Positions 23,067-31,867 of a DNA stretch of 46,670 nt are shown piece by piece. The position numbers were made by a program, and so were the translations under genes. Source of the stretch: Candidatus Bathyoplasma sp. NZ (GTDB lineage: Bacteria > Bacillota_I > Bacilli_A > MAG-NZ); NCBI GenBank assembly GCA_013332095.1, contig JABENI010000003.1:1-46670 (forward strand). Direction: 5' to 3'. The first letter of the stretch is position 1. Every line of letters starts with the position of its first letter. The notes beneath the pieces are model-generated. The model ran no database searches and was not told the origin of the DNA. It worked only from the letters and a program-made list of their open reading frames with translations.

Positions 23067-24194
23067 ATGAATACTATTTCTAAATACCGAAATGACTTAC
23101 ACCAAATACCAGAATTAGGATTAAAAGAATTTAAAACATTTCAATATTTGAAAAAAACTTTAGAAAATATTGGTTATCAACCAATCAAAATACTAGACAC
23201 TGGTTTATTGGTCTACATTGATAATGGCAATAGCGAAACTATTGCTTTTCGATCTGACATCGATGGTTTAAAAATATTCGAACAATCGGCTAATCAATAT
23301 CAGTCGACACACGAAGGTTATATGCATGCTTGTGGTCACGATGGCCATATGGCAATACTTTTAGAATTTGCCAACCAACTGTCCAGTTTAAAAAATAAAT
23401 TAAAAGTAAATATCCTATTAATTTTCCAACCTGCTGAAGAAAGTCCTGGGGGGGCAAACCTGTTGATTAAAGAAGGGATTTTAAACAAATACAAAGTAAA
23501 AAAAATATTTGGTAGCCACTTATATCCAAATATTGCTGAAGGCACTCTGGCCTCTAGAAGTGGTAACTTCATGGCTAGAAGTTCAGAAATCGACTTTGAG
23601 ATAATCGGTAAAAGTGCCCACGGTGCTGAACCTGAAAATGGTGTCAATGCTACCTTAATCGCTTCTGAATTTATCGTAACTTTAGAAAACATTTTAAATG
23701 ATGAAATCAGAAAAATTGAGCCTGCTGTTTTAACTATCGGTTTCCTAACCAGCGGCACAGCTCGTAACATCATTAGTGGTTCTGCTAAAATTTCTGGTAT
23801 CATTCGTTCATTTCAGCCATCAACTCACCAATTATTGAAGAATCGAATTTTTGAGACTATCAAAACCTTAGAAAAAAAATATAACTGTGAAATTATAAAC
23901 AAGATAGTTGATACCTATCCCGCAGTTATCAACGATGCTACTACCTACAACTTTTTAAAAGAAAATGTATTTTCTAAATTTCCTTATCATGAATTTGAGA
24001 ATCCCTTTATGTTAGCTGAAGATTTTTCCTTTTATTTAGAAAAAATACCCGGTGTCCTCTTCTATTTAGGAACAAAAAGTAATAAATACAATCATCCACT
24101 ACACTCCTCAAAATTTGATTTTAACAACGATGCATTAATAACAGTGGTGAAGGCGTATTTTGAAATTTTAAAAGCATATCAGGGAATGGAGTAA
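23067..24194 (+). CDS. M20D-family amidohydrolase (N-acetyl-diaminopimelate deacetylase-like)
   Basis: 375 residues. Metal-site motifs of M20 aminoacylases: FRSDIDGL (62-68), HACGHDGHMA (87-96), QPAEES (121-126), GSHLYP with His, and C-terminal LAEDFSFYL. The GKSAHGAEPENGVNA dimerisation segment is present. It hydrolyses N-acyl amino acids. The neighbour six bases downstream is a PatA-type aminotransferase; in Bacillota the acetylase branch of lysine/DAP synthesis uses both activities, so the pair may be that (DapL and acetyl-DAP aminotransferase), although dapH is not here. Hippurate hydrolase-type activity is an alternative. RBS ATGGAGGAACAAA. Confidence 0.85.
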   Translation: MNTISKYRNDLHQIPELGLKEFKTFQYLKKTLENIGYQPIKILDTGLLVYIDNGNSETIAFRSDIDGLKIFEQSANQYQSTHEGYMHACGHDGHMAILLEFANQLSSLKNKLKVNILLIFQPAEESPGGANLLIKEGILNKYKVKKIFGSHLYPNIAEGTLASRSGNFMARSSEIDFEIIGKSAHGAEPENGVNATLIASEFIVTLENILNDEIRKIEPAVLTIGFLTSGTARNIISGSAKISGIIRSFQPSTHQLLKNRIFETIKTLEKKYNCEIINKIVDTYPAVINDATTYNFLKENVFSKFPYHEFENPFMLAEDFSFYLEKIPGVLFYLGTKSNKYNHPLHSSKFDFNNDALITVVKAYFEILKAYQGME

Positions 24195-24200
24195 TAAACT

Positions 24201-25358
24201 ATGGAAAATAAAATTAAAGATGAAATTTTAAATGTTGAAATTTCTTTAATTAGGAAATTTAATATTTTAGCTCATGAAATAAACAAAAAATACCGAGATG
24301 TAATTTTTTTTACCGTTGGAGAGCCGAGTTTCAACACCCCTGAAAACATTAAAAATGCTGGTATTAGAGCAATTGAAAACAACCATACTCGCTATACTGC
24401 TACCGCTGGTATTGAACAATTAAGAGAAAAAATTGTAACTAAATTAAAAAAGAAAAACATTGATTACCACAAAGATGAAATTGTTATTACTTCTGGTTCT
24501 ACCGAAGCAATTAGTGATTTTTTAAACATGATTTTATCGGCAGGTGATGAAGTGATTATTCCCGCTCCTGCTTATCCTCTCTATGAAGTTTTAGCCACAT
24601 TTAACAAAGCGATAATTAAGTATGTCGATACTACTAATAATAATTTTCAGATTACTGCTGAAAAAATTGAAGAAGCGATTACTGCTAAAACTAAACTAAT
24701 TATTTTTTCTTCACCTAGTAATCCTACAGGGGAACAAGTTACTGTTGAAAACAAACGCAAAATTGTTCAACTACTTAAAAAACACGATATCTTTTTACTA
24801 GTTGATGAAGTCTACAGCAGTCATGTTTTCAATGGAACTTTTAGTTCTTTTGCCGAATTTAATCAAGGAATTAGAAAAAAATTATTAATTGTCAATGGCT
24901 TTTCTAAAAGTCATTCGATGACTGGTTGGCGCATTGGTTACATTTATGGTGATAGATCAATTATCCAACATTTAAATAAAATTCATCTATATAATACTTC
25001 TTCACCTAATACGATTAGTCAATATGCTGCTTTAGAAGCTGTTGAGACCGATTTAAAGTTAGTAGAGATGTATTTAGAAAAACAAAATTTTGTTGTTTCA
25101 AGACTAAATCAAATCGGACTAACTTGTCAAAAACCTAGCGGTACTTTTTATATTTTAGCAAAGATCAGTAGTTTCAATTTAACTAGTGAACAATTTTGTA
25201 AAAAACTTTTAGAAACGGAAAGGGTCGCGACTGTCCCTGGTAATGCTTTTTCTAAATACGGTGAAGGATACATTAGAATATCTTACGATGTTGATAGCAA
25301 TATTTTACAAGAAGGTCTCAATAGAATGGAAAATTTTTGCCAGAAAATAAAAAAATGA
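24201..25358 (+). CDS. Class I/II PLP-dependent aminotransferase (PatA-like)
   Basis: 385 residues. Motifs: GEPSFNTP (40-47), YTATAGIEQLR, SSPSNPTG (170-177), VDEVYS with the PLP-binding Asp, and Schiff-base Lys 236 in NGFSKSHSMTGWRIGY. Length and motifs fit the PatA/AspC I-gamma group. It forms an operon with the M20D enzyme, 6 bp apart; a role in N-acetyl-LL-DAP synthesis is plausible, general aspartate aminotransferase activity is possible. The stop codon TGA is inside the terminator stem. Confidence 0.87.
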   Translation: MENKIKDEILNVEISLIRKFNILAHEINKKYRDVIFFTVGEPSFNTPENIKNAGIRAIENNHTRYTATAGIEQLREKIVTKLKKKNIDYHKDEIVITSGSTEAISDFLNMILSAGDEVIIPAPAYPLYEVLATFNKAIIKYVDTTNNNFQITAEKIEEAITAKTKLIIFSSPSNPTGEQVTVENKRKIVQLLKKHDIFLLVDEVYSSHVFNGTFSSFAEFNQGIRKKLLIVNGFSKSHSMTGWRIGYIYGDRSIIQHLNKIHLYNTSSPNTISQYAALEAVETDLKLVEMYLEKQNFVVSRLNQIGLTCQKPSGTFYILAKISSFNLTSEQFCKKLLETERVATVPGNAFSKYGEGYIRISYDVDSNILQEGLNRMENFCQKIKK

Positions 25359-25379
25359 GGAATTTTCTCCTCATTTTTA
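25352..25379. terminator. Bidirectional terminator between converging genes
   Basis: AAAATGAGGA, 6-nt loop, TCCTCATTTT: 10-bp perfect stem with A-run on one side and T-run on the other. Serves the aminotransferase (+) and the peptidase (-). Confidence 0.9.
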
Positions 25380-26078
25380 TTAGTCACGACTTCTGCCTGT
25401 AGCAATCATAACAATTCTTAAAATTTGTAAGATTGTTACTAATAATGCTGCTAAATAAGTAAAAGCTGCTGCATTAAGCATTTTGTTTACTCCAAACAAT
25501 TCACTGTCATCAACAATGTTAGCTTGTTCAACGTATAGTTTTGCCCGTTTAGATGCATTGAACTCTACAGGCAAAGTTACTAGTTGAAATATGACTATTC
25601 CAAATAATAAATAAATACCTATCCATAAAAGATTGATGTATGGAGTAAATATTAAACCAATCATAATCGATATCCATCCTAATTTTGATCCAATATTAGC
25701 TACCGGTAAAATCATTGATCTAAATCTCATAAACCCATACGCTTCTTTATCTTGAATAGCATGTCCCACTTCGTGACAAGCTACCGCAATTGAAGCTATT
25801 GAATCACCATGATAAATACTATTTGATAAAGAAACTACTTTTTTTGTCGGATCGTAGTGGTCCGTTAAATTACCTTTACATTCAACTATTTTAATATTTT
25901 TTAATCCATTTTCATCAAGCATTTGTCTAGCTGCCTTAAAACCAGTTAAATTTCTAGAAATTCTTTTTTTAGAATACTGTTTGTAGGCTCCTTTTAATCT
26001 TATTTGTGCGTATAATGTTATCAGTATTGATATTAACATTAATGAAAATGATAAAATATTATCGTAAAATATTAGCAT
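25380..26078 (-). CDS. Membrane zinc metallopeptidase (YugP type)
   Basis: 232 residues from ATG 26078, with AAAGGGGAG 5 nt upstream; a frame to 26117 has no RBS. N-terminal helix (FSLMLISILITLYAQI), active-site HEVGH (102-106), then a hydrophobic stretch ~125-180 and a C-terminal helix (AALLVTILQILRIVMIA). Matches the PF04298 Zn-peptidase family; integral membrane, substrate unknown. Monocistronic. Confidence 0.88.
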   Translation of the reverse strand: MLIFYDNILSFSLMLISILITLYAQIRLKGAYKQYSKKRISRNLTGFKAARQMLDENGLKNIKIVECKGNLTDHYDPTKKVVSLSNSIYHGDSIASIAVACHEVGHAIQDKEAYGFMRFRSMILPVANIGSKLGWISIMIGLIFTPYINLLWIGIYLLFGIVIFQLVTLPVEFNASKRAKLYVEQANIVDDSELFGVNKMLNAAAFTYLAALLVTILQILRIVMIATGRSRD

Positions 26079-26754
26079 AAAATCTCCCCTTTCGTTGCTA
26101 CCCTCATTTATATCCACATATCAGCAATATTTCCTAAATTAAAACACAGTGCAACTTAACATTACTTATATATGTTTATAAGTTTATCAAAAAATCATCT
26201 GATATACAATCAATTTTTATAGCAATAATCAAGAAAGAAATAAATTTTTAAAAATATTTTTCCAAAATTATTGATTTATTCCTATTTTTTGCTATTTTTT
26301 TATCATCTCAAAAATTATTTGGTGAAAGATAATCAGCAAAAAAATAATTTGGATAAAACCAATGGTTAGGTAAAATTAGCAGTGAAGTTTTTGCTGAATC
26401 GCTTCTTGATAAAAAAAACATTAAAAAAAGATAGTAGATATTTTCGGCTAACCATTGTTAAAAGATTCACAATATTATCATTGTTGAAGCAACAGTGATA
26501 TCAATCAAGATACCGTAATCGTGAATTTAGAAATTCCAAATATTATTCAAAGTAAGTGCTATATCTATTCAAAATGGTAATAAATTGCTCCTTCTTATTC
26601 AATATATATCTACTGACTTAGATTACCCAGTTGTAAATTCTGACTTTGTTAAGATAAAGACAGTGGTCAAATTGTTTATGAAAATATAGCAGATAAAAAC
26701 ATTAATGAACTTTAAGATACTTAAAAAGTCTTTTTTTAAAGCTTTTTAATCTCA
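26079..26754. other. AT-rich stretch with possible gene remnant
   Basis: No intact gene. On the plus strand ~26340-26715, short frames interrupted by many stops read fragments such as DTVIVNLEIPNII and KDSGQIVYENIADKNINEL, which look like decayed coding sequence of no recognised family. A hairpin sits at the right end. Confidence 0.4.
26723..26747. terminator. Likely terminator of PhoR-like kinase gene
   Basis: Arms AAAAAG-CTTT and AAAG-CTTTTT with one bulged base around a T4 loop, 8 bp beyond the kinase stop. AT-rich stem with weak GC content. Confidence 0.5.
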
Positions 26755-27975
26755 CTATTTTTCTTTAATTTTTAAAGGTAAATATATTTTAAAAGTTGTT
26801 CCTTTGTCTAACTGACTTTCAACCTCAATTTTACCGTTATGTTTTTTGATAATTTTTTTTACAATTGATAGTCCTAATCCTGTTCCACCAGTGTCTCTAT
26901 TTCTCGCTTTATCAATACGATAAAATCTTTCAAATATTAACTGTAATTCTTCTTCTTTTATTCCTACTCCCGTATCAATTACGGTTATTATCAATTCATT
27001 CTGGGAACTAAAATTGCTTATTTTAACAGTTCCACCTTCAAAGTTATAATTAATTGCATTCTTTAAAATATTTAACATTACTTGTTTTAACCTCAAATAA
27101 TCGCCGATAAATATTTGCGGACTGCATTGATTTACTACTTCAATTTTTTTCACGCTGACATATTCTCTTAAAACAACTAAACTACTATTTATTAATTCTA
27201 AAAGATTGATCTTGCTTAAATTCAGTTTGAAGTCTAATCTATCATACTGTGAAATTGATAGTAAATCTTCGACAATTGTTTGCATTCGATTATTTTCTTC
27301 AATAATAATGTCTAAAATTTCTTTTTCTTTTTTCGCTAAATTTGAACTGTACTTTAATGATTCACCACCTAGTTTTATAGCTGTTATTGGCGTTTTTAAC
27401 TCGTGCGAAGCATCTGCTACAAATTCTTTTTGTAATTGAGTAGCTTTTTTTAATTTGGTTACATCACTAAACAGTATTAAGGAACTATCTTGATAGTTTT
27501 TTGTATAGAGTTTGGTAACATATATTTTGTAATATTTATTATCGCTTTCAAATAAATCTTGACTGTAATTTTCTAATAATATTACTTTAGACAACAGTTC
27601 TCTTAAAACATCATTGGCAATATTTCTGATGTCTAAATCTACTGCTTGCTCTTTCAAAATCTTTTTTTCAAATAACTTGTTGGCATATTCAATTTTTTTA
27701 TCGTTTTTAACAATTAACAAACCACTTTCAATATTTTTAGCCAGCTGTTCAAAAGTATTTTGGTTAAAAGTATTCTCATTTTCAATTAATTTTATTTTCC
27801 TTTGCATTCTCATCAAAGAATCACTATTTTCTAATTTTACATTTTTATATTTAAAATAGAAAAAACTAAAGTTAATTAACAGTAAAATCAGATAGATTAT
27901 GGAATCTAATTTTAATAAATAAGCGATTGTTAAAAAAGACAGAAATAATATTGAAAATGTTTTAGTTTTGATCAT
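26755..27975 (-). CDS. PhoR-like sensor histidine kinase (orphan locus)
   Basis: 406 residues. Two close N-terminal helices (~7-21 and ~25-41) with almost no external loop, a PAS-like domain (~70-170: IESGLLIVKNDKKIEYANK), HisKA with His 191 (ADASHELKTPITAIKL), and HATPase with NILKNAINYNFEGG, DTGVGI and GGTGLGLSIV. The near absence of an external sensor suggests sensing in the membrane or through PAS. A PhoP-type regulator would normally precede it; upstream here is the SRP RNA instead, so its partner lies elsewhere. RBS TTTTGAGG. Confidence 0.9.
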   Translation of the reverse strand: MIKTKTFSILFLSFLTIAYLLKLDSIIYLILLLINFSFFYFKYKNVKLENSDSLMRMQRKIKLIENENTFNQNTFEQLAKNIESGLLIVKNDKKIEYANKLFEKKILKEQAVDLDIRNIANDVLRELLSKVILLENYSQDLFESDNKYYKIYVTKLYTKNYQDSSLILFSDVTKLKKATQLQKEFVADASHELKTPITAIKLGGESLKYSSNLAKKEKEILDIIIEENNRMQTIVEDLLSISQYDRLDFKLNLSKINLLELINSSLVVLREYVSVKKIEVVNQCSPQIFIGDYLRLKQVMLNILKNAINYNFEGGTVKISNFSSQNELIITVIDTGVGIKEEELQLIFERFYRIDKARNRDTGGTGLGLSIVKKIIKKHNGKIEVESQLDKGTTFKIYLPLKIKEK

Positions 27976-28081
27976 CGTTTTAACCTCAAAATAAATTTTT
28001 ATTATCTACTTGTAATTTTATCATAATTTTACAATTTTAACATAGTAACAAATTTTAATATCCACAATTTCCTCTAAAAAT

Positions 28082-28104
28082 AAAAAAATTTGGCTTTTGC
28101 CAAA
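28082..28104 (-). terminator. Terminator of SRP RNA
   Basis: Minus strand: TTTGGC, AAAA loop, GCCAAA, then seven T. About 20 nt beyond the RNA 3' end. Confidence 0.85.
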
Positions 28105-28124
28105 ATCTTAATTTTATTATTTAA

Positions 28125-28237
28125 AAAACTCTTCTTTGGAGTCTCCACCCACATACTTATAATACTTAAGGCTGCTACATTCCTGTCCTGACCTGATTCA
28201 TACACAAATATTGAATGGAGACACAAAAGGAGAGTTC
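28125..28237 (-). ncRNA. ffs: Signal recognition particle RNA, small bacterial type
   Basis: ~111 nt. The Ffh-binding apical part is conserved (TCAGGTCAGGACAGGAA, then TGTAGCAGCC). The outer helix is AACTCT with AGAGTT, then GTCTCCA with TGGAGAC. The length corresponds to a 4.5S-like RNA without the Alu domain of Bacillus-type RNAs, as in Mollicutes and some Bacillota. It forms SRP with Ffh for co-translational membrane targeting. It has its own promoter and terminator. Confidence 0.93.
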
Positions 28238-28243
28238 CTCCAC

Positions 28244-28272
28244 ATACTACCATAGATAGATTGATAATACAA
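28244..28272 (-). promoter_or_regulatory. Promoter of SRP RNA
   Basis: Minus strand: TTGTAT (28272-28267), 17-bp spacer, TAGTAT (28249-28244); predicted start ~7 nt on, at the first base of the RNA helix. Confidence 0.65.
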
Positions 28273-28277
28273 TGCTT

Positions 28278-28721
28278 TTATTTCCTTATTTTTCTAAAAA
28301 ATTTTTTAATTATTTGACTACATTCTTTTTCCATTACTCCATTTACAACGATAGCACTATGATTGAATTTTCCATTGCTTAAAATATTTAATAAACTCTG
28401 ATGACAGCCGAATTTTGGTTCTTTTGCACCGTAAGTAACTTTGGCAATTCTTGAATTTATTATTGCTCCTGCACACATTGCACACGGCTCAACCGTTACG
28501 TACATTTCACAATCATCCAACCGCCAATTGTTTAATTTTTTAACTGCTTTTTGGATACATAAAATTTCTGCATGGTCGATTGCACTAACATTTGTTTCTG
28601 TTAAGTTATGTGCTCTAGCAATTATTTGACCATCTTTTAAAATAATTGCCCCAATGGGAACTTCGCCTTTTTCATAAGCTAAGTTAGCTTCCTTTAATGC
28701 TTCTATCATATAAAAATCCAT
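28278..28721 (-). CDS. tadA: tRNA adenosine(34) deaminase TadA
   Basis: 147 residues from ATG 28721 (GAGG 6 nt upstream; a GTG four codons earlier has no RBS). Zinc deaminase motifs HAE (50-52) and PCAMC (79-83, Cys 80 and 83); GEVPIGAI and NNWRLDDCEMYVTVEPC are typical TadA. Converts A34 of tRNA-Arg(ACG) to inosine. Next to the SRP RNA, a common arrangement in Bacillota. Confidence 0.95.
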   Translation of the reverse strand: MDFYMIEALKEANLAYEKGEVPIGAIILKDGQIIARAHNLTETNVSAIDHAEILCIQKAVKKLNNWRLDDCEMYVTVEPCAMCAGAIINSRIAKVTYGAKEPKFGCHQSLLNILSNGKFNHSAIVVNGVMEKECSQIIKKFFRKIRK

Positions 28722-28747
28722 GTCTATCCTCACATACGTTTAGAATA

Positions 28748-28768
28748 AAAAGCCACAATGTGGCTTTT
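28748..28768. terminator. Terminator after rpmE
   Basis: AAAAGCCAC, loop AAT, GTGGCTTTT: 9-bp stem between rpmE and tadA, with T-run on the minus strand. Confidence 0.8.
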
Positions 28769-28770
28769 AA

Positions 28771-29058
28771 TTAATTTTCTTCGTTTAGTGCTTCTCTTTC
28801 TGCTGTTCTTATAACTTTTTCCTCTTTTTGTTTAGCAATATCAACTTTTGCTTTTTCAGCTATTACAAAACGTTTATTGAATTTATCTACTCGACCATCA
28901 GCTAAAACACTATTTTGTTTTCCAGTATAAAAAGGATGACAATTAGAGCAGGTATCAACTTTAATTGCGCTCAATGTACTTCCTGCTTCAAATTCGTTAC
29001 CACATGTTATGCAGACTGCATTAATTCTATTATATTCCGGATGTATCTCTTTTTTCAT
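28771..29058 (-). CDS. rpmE: 50S ribosomal protein L31, zinc-type, with C-terminal extension
   Basis: 95 residues from ATG 29058 (GGAAGGAG 8 nt upstream). MKKEIHPEYN start, zinc cysteines CITC and CSNCH, HPFYTGKQ and GRVDKFNKRF are canonical. L31 is usually 65-80 residues; here ~28 extra charged residues (DIAKQKEEKVIRTAEREALNEEN region) follow. Part of the large subunit and inter-subunit bridge. Monocistronic. Confidence 0.95.
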   Translation of the reverse strand: MKKEIHPEYNRINAVCITCGNEFEAGSTLSAIKVDTCSNCHPFYTGKQNSVLADGRVDKFNKRFVIAEKAKVDIAKQKEEKVIRTAEREALNEEN

Positions 29059-29151
29059 TTTTTTCTCTCCTTCCGCCATAGTTATTAAACTATAGTAAGT
29101 TGCCTAAATATTATACTATATTTACTAGTCTCTTTCAAGTGATTTTTGATT

Positions 29152-30378
29152 TTAATTTATATATTCTATATCAGCACCAATTTTTTTTAATTTATTAACA
29201 AAATCAGGATAACCTCTTTCGATTAATTCTACTTTATTAATAACGCTTTCTCCTTCTATTAACAAAGCGGCCATCACTAGACTCATTCCACCTCTTAAAT
29301 CTGTACAATTTACCTCCGCTGGTCTTAATTCACTTTTATTTATTAAAGCTAAATTATTAATTACTTCAATATTTGCCCCAAATTTTTGCAATTCTAAATG
29401 GCTATTAAATCTATTTGAAAAAATATTTTCTACTATTGTTCCGTTGCCCTTAAGCATTAATACGCTAAAAATTTGTTGTAAATCAGTAGGAAAGCCTGGA
29501 TATTCCTCAGTGATAATCTTAATGTGTTTAAATTCATTTTCTTTAATTGTTATGGTACTTCCGATATTTATTTCAGCACCGTATTCCATTATTTTATCAA
29601 TTACTAGTATATTATCAATAATATTAGGTCGTTCGATTTTAATATTTCCTAACAATGACCCCAGTGCTAAATAAGTTCCTGTTTCGATTCTATCGCTATT
29701 TATTGTATGTTTAAAATCTTTTACTATTTTTGTTCCTTTAATCTTTAGTGTTCTGTTTATCAGTTCAATCTTTACACCTATTTTTTTTAAAACTTCAATT
29801 ACCTCAATTACTTCTGGCTCAATTGAGATATTAGTAAGAATTGTTTCAAAATCATTTTTTATTAAACTAAATAAAACATTGATAGTAGCACCTACACTAG
29901 GTTTTTCAAAATTGATCTGAACTTTTTTAAATTTACCTTTTTTCAAAATTATGTCGTTTTCATTCTCGATTACTTCAATTCCTATTTTTTGAAATGCATC
30001 AACATGAAAATTTATCGGTCTTTTACCGATTATACAACCACCTGGACTAGCAATTTTTACTTCATTGAACTTATTTATCAATGCTCCCATTAAATAATAT
30101 GATCCTCTTATTTCTTTTGCCAATTCATTTTTCACATCGCCAGTTTTCAAATTTTCATTGTCAACATACAACGTATTGTCTTTATATTCAACTTTACTTC
30201 CTAAAGAGCTTACTATTTTTATCATTTTAAGTACATCTTCATTGTTAGGCACATTGTTAATGACCGCTTTGTCTGGAACAAGCGCCAAACAAATAATTGG
30301 TAAAGAACTATTTTTAGAACCATCTATTCTTATTGTTCCGTTTAATTTTTTACCCCCATTTACTTTAATACTCTTCAT
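29152..30378 (-). CDS. murA: UDP-N-acetylglucosamine 1-carboxyvinyltransferase
   Basis: 408 residues from ATG 30378 (GTG 30387 is an alternative). Substrate-binding KN (22-23) in GSKNSSLPI, the catalytic Cys 115 in GGCIIGKRP (so fosfomycin-sensitive type), and C-terminal DLRGGMSLVMAALLIEG. First committed step of peptidoglycan synthesis, showing this lineage has a cell wall. Divergent from the fumarase operon. RBS GGAAAG. Confidence 0.92.
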   Translation of the reverse strand: MKSIKVNGGKKLNGTIRIDGSKNSSLPIICLALVPDKAVINNVPNNEDVLKMIKIVSSLGSKVEYKDNTLYVDNENLKTGDVKNELAKEIRGSYYLMGALINKFNEVKIASPGGCIIGKRPINFHVDAFQKIGIEVIENENDIILKKGKFKKVQINFEKPSVGATINVLFSLIKNDFETILTNISIEPEVIEVIEVLKKIGVKIELINRTLKIKGTKIVKDFKHTINSDRIETGTYLALGSLLGNIKIERPNIIDNILVIDKIMEYGAEINIGSTITIKENEFKHIKIITEEYPGFPTDLQQIFSVLMLKGNGTIVENIFSNRFNSHLELQKFGANIEVINNLALINKSELRPAEVNCTDLRGGMSLVMAALLIEGESVINKVELIERGYPDFVNKLKKIGADIEYIN

Positions 30379-30467
30379 AATAACCACTTTCCTTTTAAGT
30401 TCTCAATATATCATATGCGCTACTTTCTTTTTTGATATATAAAAGTTATAATTAACCAGGTGAAATT

Positions 30468-31304
30468 ATGAAAAAAATAAAAAGAGCAGATTTAATTGAA
30501 AGTATTAAAAATTTATGTAAAGAAGCTAATTACTATTTAGACAAAAACATCTTAAAAAAAATTGAAGAATTAAAAGAAAAAGAGGACAAAGCTATCAGCT
30601 TAGAAGTTTTGAAACAAATTGAGGAAAATGCCTTAATTGCTGAAAAAAAAAATCTTCCTCTATGCCAAGATACGGGTACTGTCGTCGTATTTTTAGAAAT
30701 CGGAAATATTTTAATTGACTTTAATATCGAAGAAGCAATTAATAAAGGAGTAAGTTTGGCTTATAATGAAAATTATTTTAGAAAATCAATTGTAAATCAT
30801 CCTCTTGAAAGAACGAATACCCTCGATAATACTCCAGCAATTATCCATACAAAATTTACTAATACTAATTGTTTAAAAATTAAGTTAGCCCTAAAAGGTG
30901 GTGGTAGCGAAAATATGAGTAAAATAAAAATGTTAACTCCTACCGCTGGCTATGAGCAAGTTAAAAATTTTGTTTTAGCGGTAGTTAAAGAAGCTGGTGG
31001 AAAAGCCTGTCCTCCCTTTATAATAGGAGTGGGTATTGGTGGTAATTTTGAAAAATCTGCTCTCCTAGCAAAAGAATCTTTATTGAGAGATATTAAAGAT
31101 AGTTCGGAAATAGCAATTGATAAAAAGTTAGAAACCGAATTGTTTGCTGAAATAAATAAATTAAATATCGGACCGATGGGATTTGGTGGCCAAACAACTG
31201 CTTTAGCCGTAAAAGTTAATAGTTACCCTTGTCACATTGCTTCTTTCCCCGTAGCCGTAAATATTCAGTGTCATTGTGCTAGACATAAGGAAATAATTTT
31301 ATGA
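30468..31304 (+). CDS. Class I fumarate hydratase, alpha subunit
   Basis: 278 residues. Iron-sulfur cluster Cys candidates in LPLCQDTGT, GKACPPFIIG and the CHCARH end; GGGSENMSK and GIGGNFE are family motifs. Two-subunit Fe-S hydro-lyase (fumarase or L(+)-tartrate dehydratase type), interconverting fumarate and malate. Its stop overlaps the beta-subunit ATG by 4 bp (ATGA). RBS AGGTGAAATT. Confidence 0.9.
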   Translation: MKKIKRADLIESIKNLCKEANYYLDKNILKKIEELKEKEDKAISLEVLKQIEENALIAEKKNLPLCQDTGTVVVFLEIGNILIDFNIEEAINKGVSLAYNENYFRKSIVNHPLERTNTLDNTPAIIHTKFTNTNCLKIKLALKGGGSENMSKIKMLTPTAGYEQVKNFVLAVVKEAGGKACPPFIIGVGIGGNFEKSALLAKESLLRDIKDSSEIAIDKKLETELFAEINKLNIGPMGFGGQTTALAVKVNSYPCHIASFPVAVNIQCHCARHKEIIL

Positions 31305-31822
31305 TTCTCTCAACACCTTTAACGAAAGAAAAATTAATCAACTTAAAAGCAGGAGATTTAGTTTATCTCAGTGGTACTATTTATACGATGCGTGACCAAG
31401 CTCATAAAAAAATAATTGCCCTGATTAACAAAAATCAACCTTTACCTTTTGATATTGAGAATTCGGTTATTTACTATGTCGGTCCAACTCCGACGAAACC
31501 AGGTGAAATAATTGGTTCTTGTGGTCCGACTAGTTCTTATAGAATGGATAGTTTTATCGAACCATTATTACAGTTGGGCTTAAGTGCTACTATCGGTAAA
31601 GGTGAACGCTCTTTAAAAGTAATCGAGCTTTTAAAAAAACACAAAACCGTTCACTTCTCAGCAGTAGGTGGCGTCGCTGCTTACTTAAATCAATTTGTCA
31701 TAGATTCTGAATTAGTCGCCTTCAAAGAACTACAAAGTGAGTCGATTAAAAAATTAATAGTTAAAAATTTTCCGCTCTTCGTAACTTACGATATTTATGG
31801 AAATGATATTTTTAAAAAATAA
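31301..31822 (+). CDS. Class I fumarate hydratase, beta subunit
   Basis: 173 residues, the normal size for the beta subunit. GDLVYLSGTIYTMRDQAHKK, YYVGPTPTKPGEIIGSCGPTSSYRMD and the GKGE segment match the family; it supplies the catalytic swivelling domain. Coupled to the alpha subunit by a 4-bp overlap. Confidence 0.9.
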   Translation: MILSTPLTKEKLINLKAGDLVYLSGTIYTMRDQAHKKIIALINKNQPLPFDIENSVIYYVGPTPTKPGEIIGSCGPTSSYRMDSFIEPLLQLGLSATIGKGERSLKVIELLKKHKTVHFSAVGGVAAYLNQFVIDSELVAFKELQSESIKKLIVKNFPLFVTYDIYGNDIFKK

Positions 31823-31835
31823 ATAAAATAAAAAA

Positions 31836-31866
31836 GAAATCTATTATTTTTAGATTCCTTTTTTTA
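31836..31866. terminator. Terminator of fumarase operon
   Basis: AAAAAGAAATCTA / TAGATTCCTTTTT hairpin with one mismatch and T-run on the plus strand, between converging genes. Confidence 0.65.
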
Positions 31867-31867
31867 T

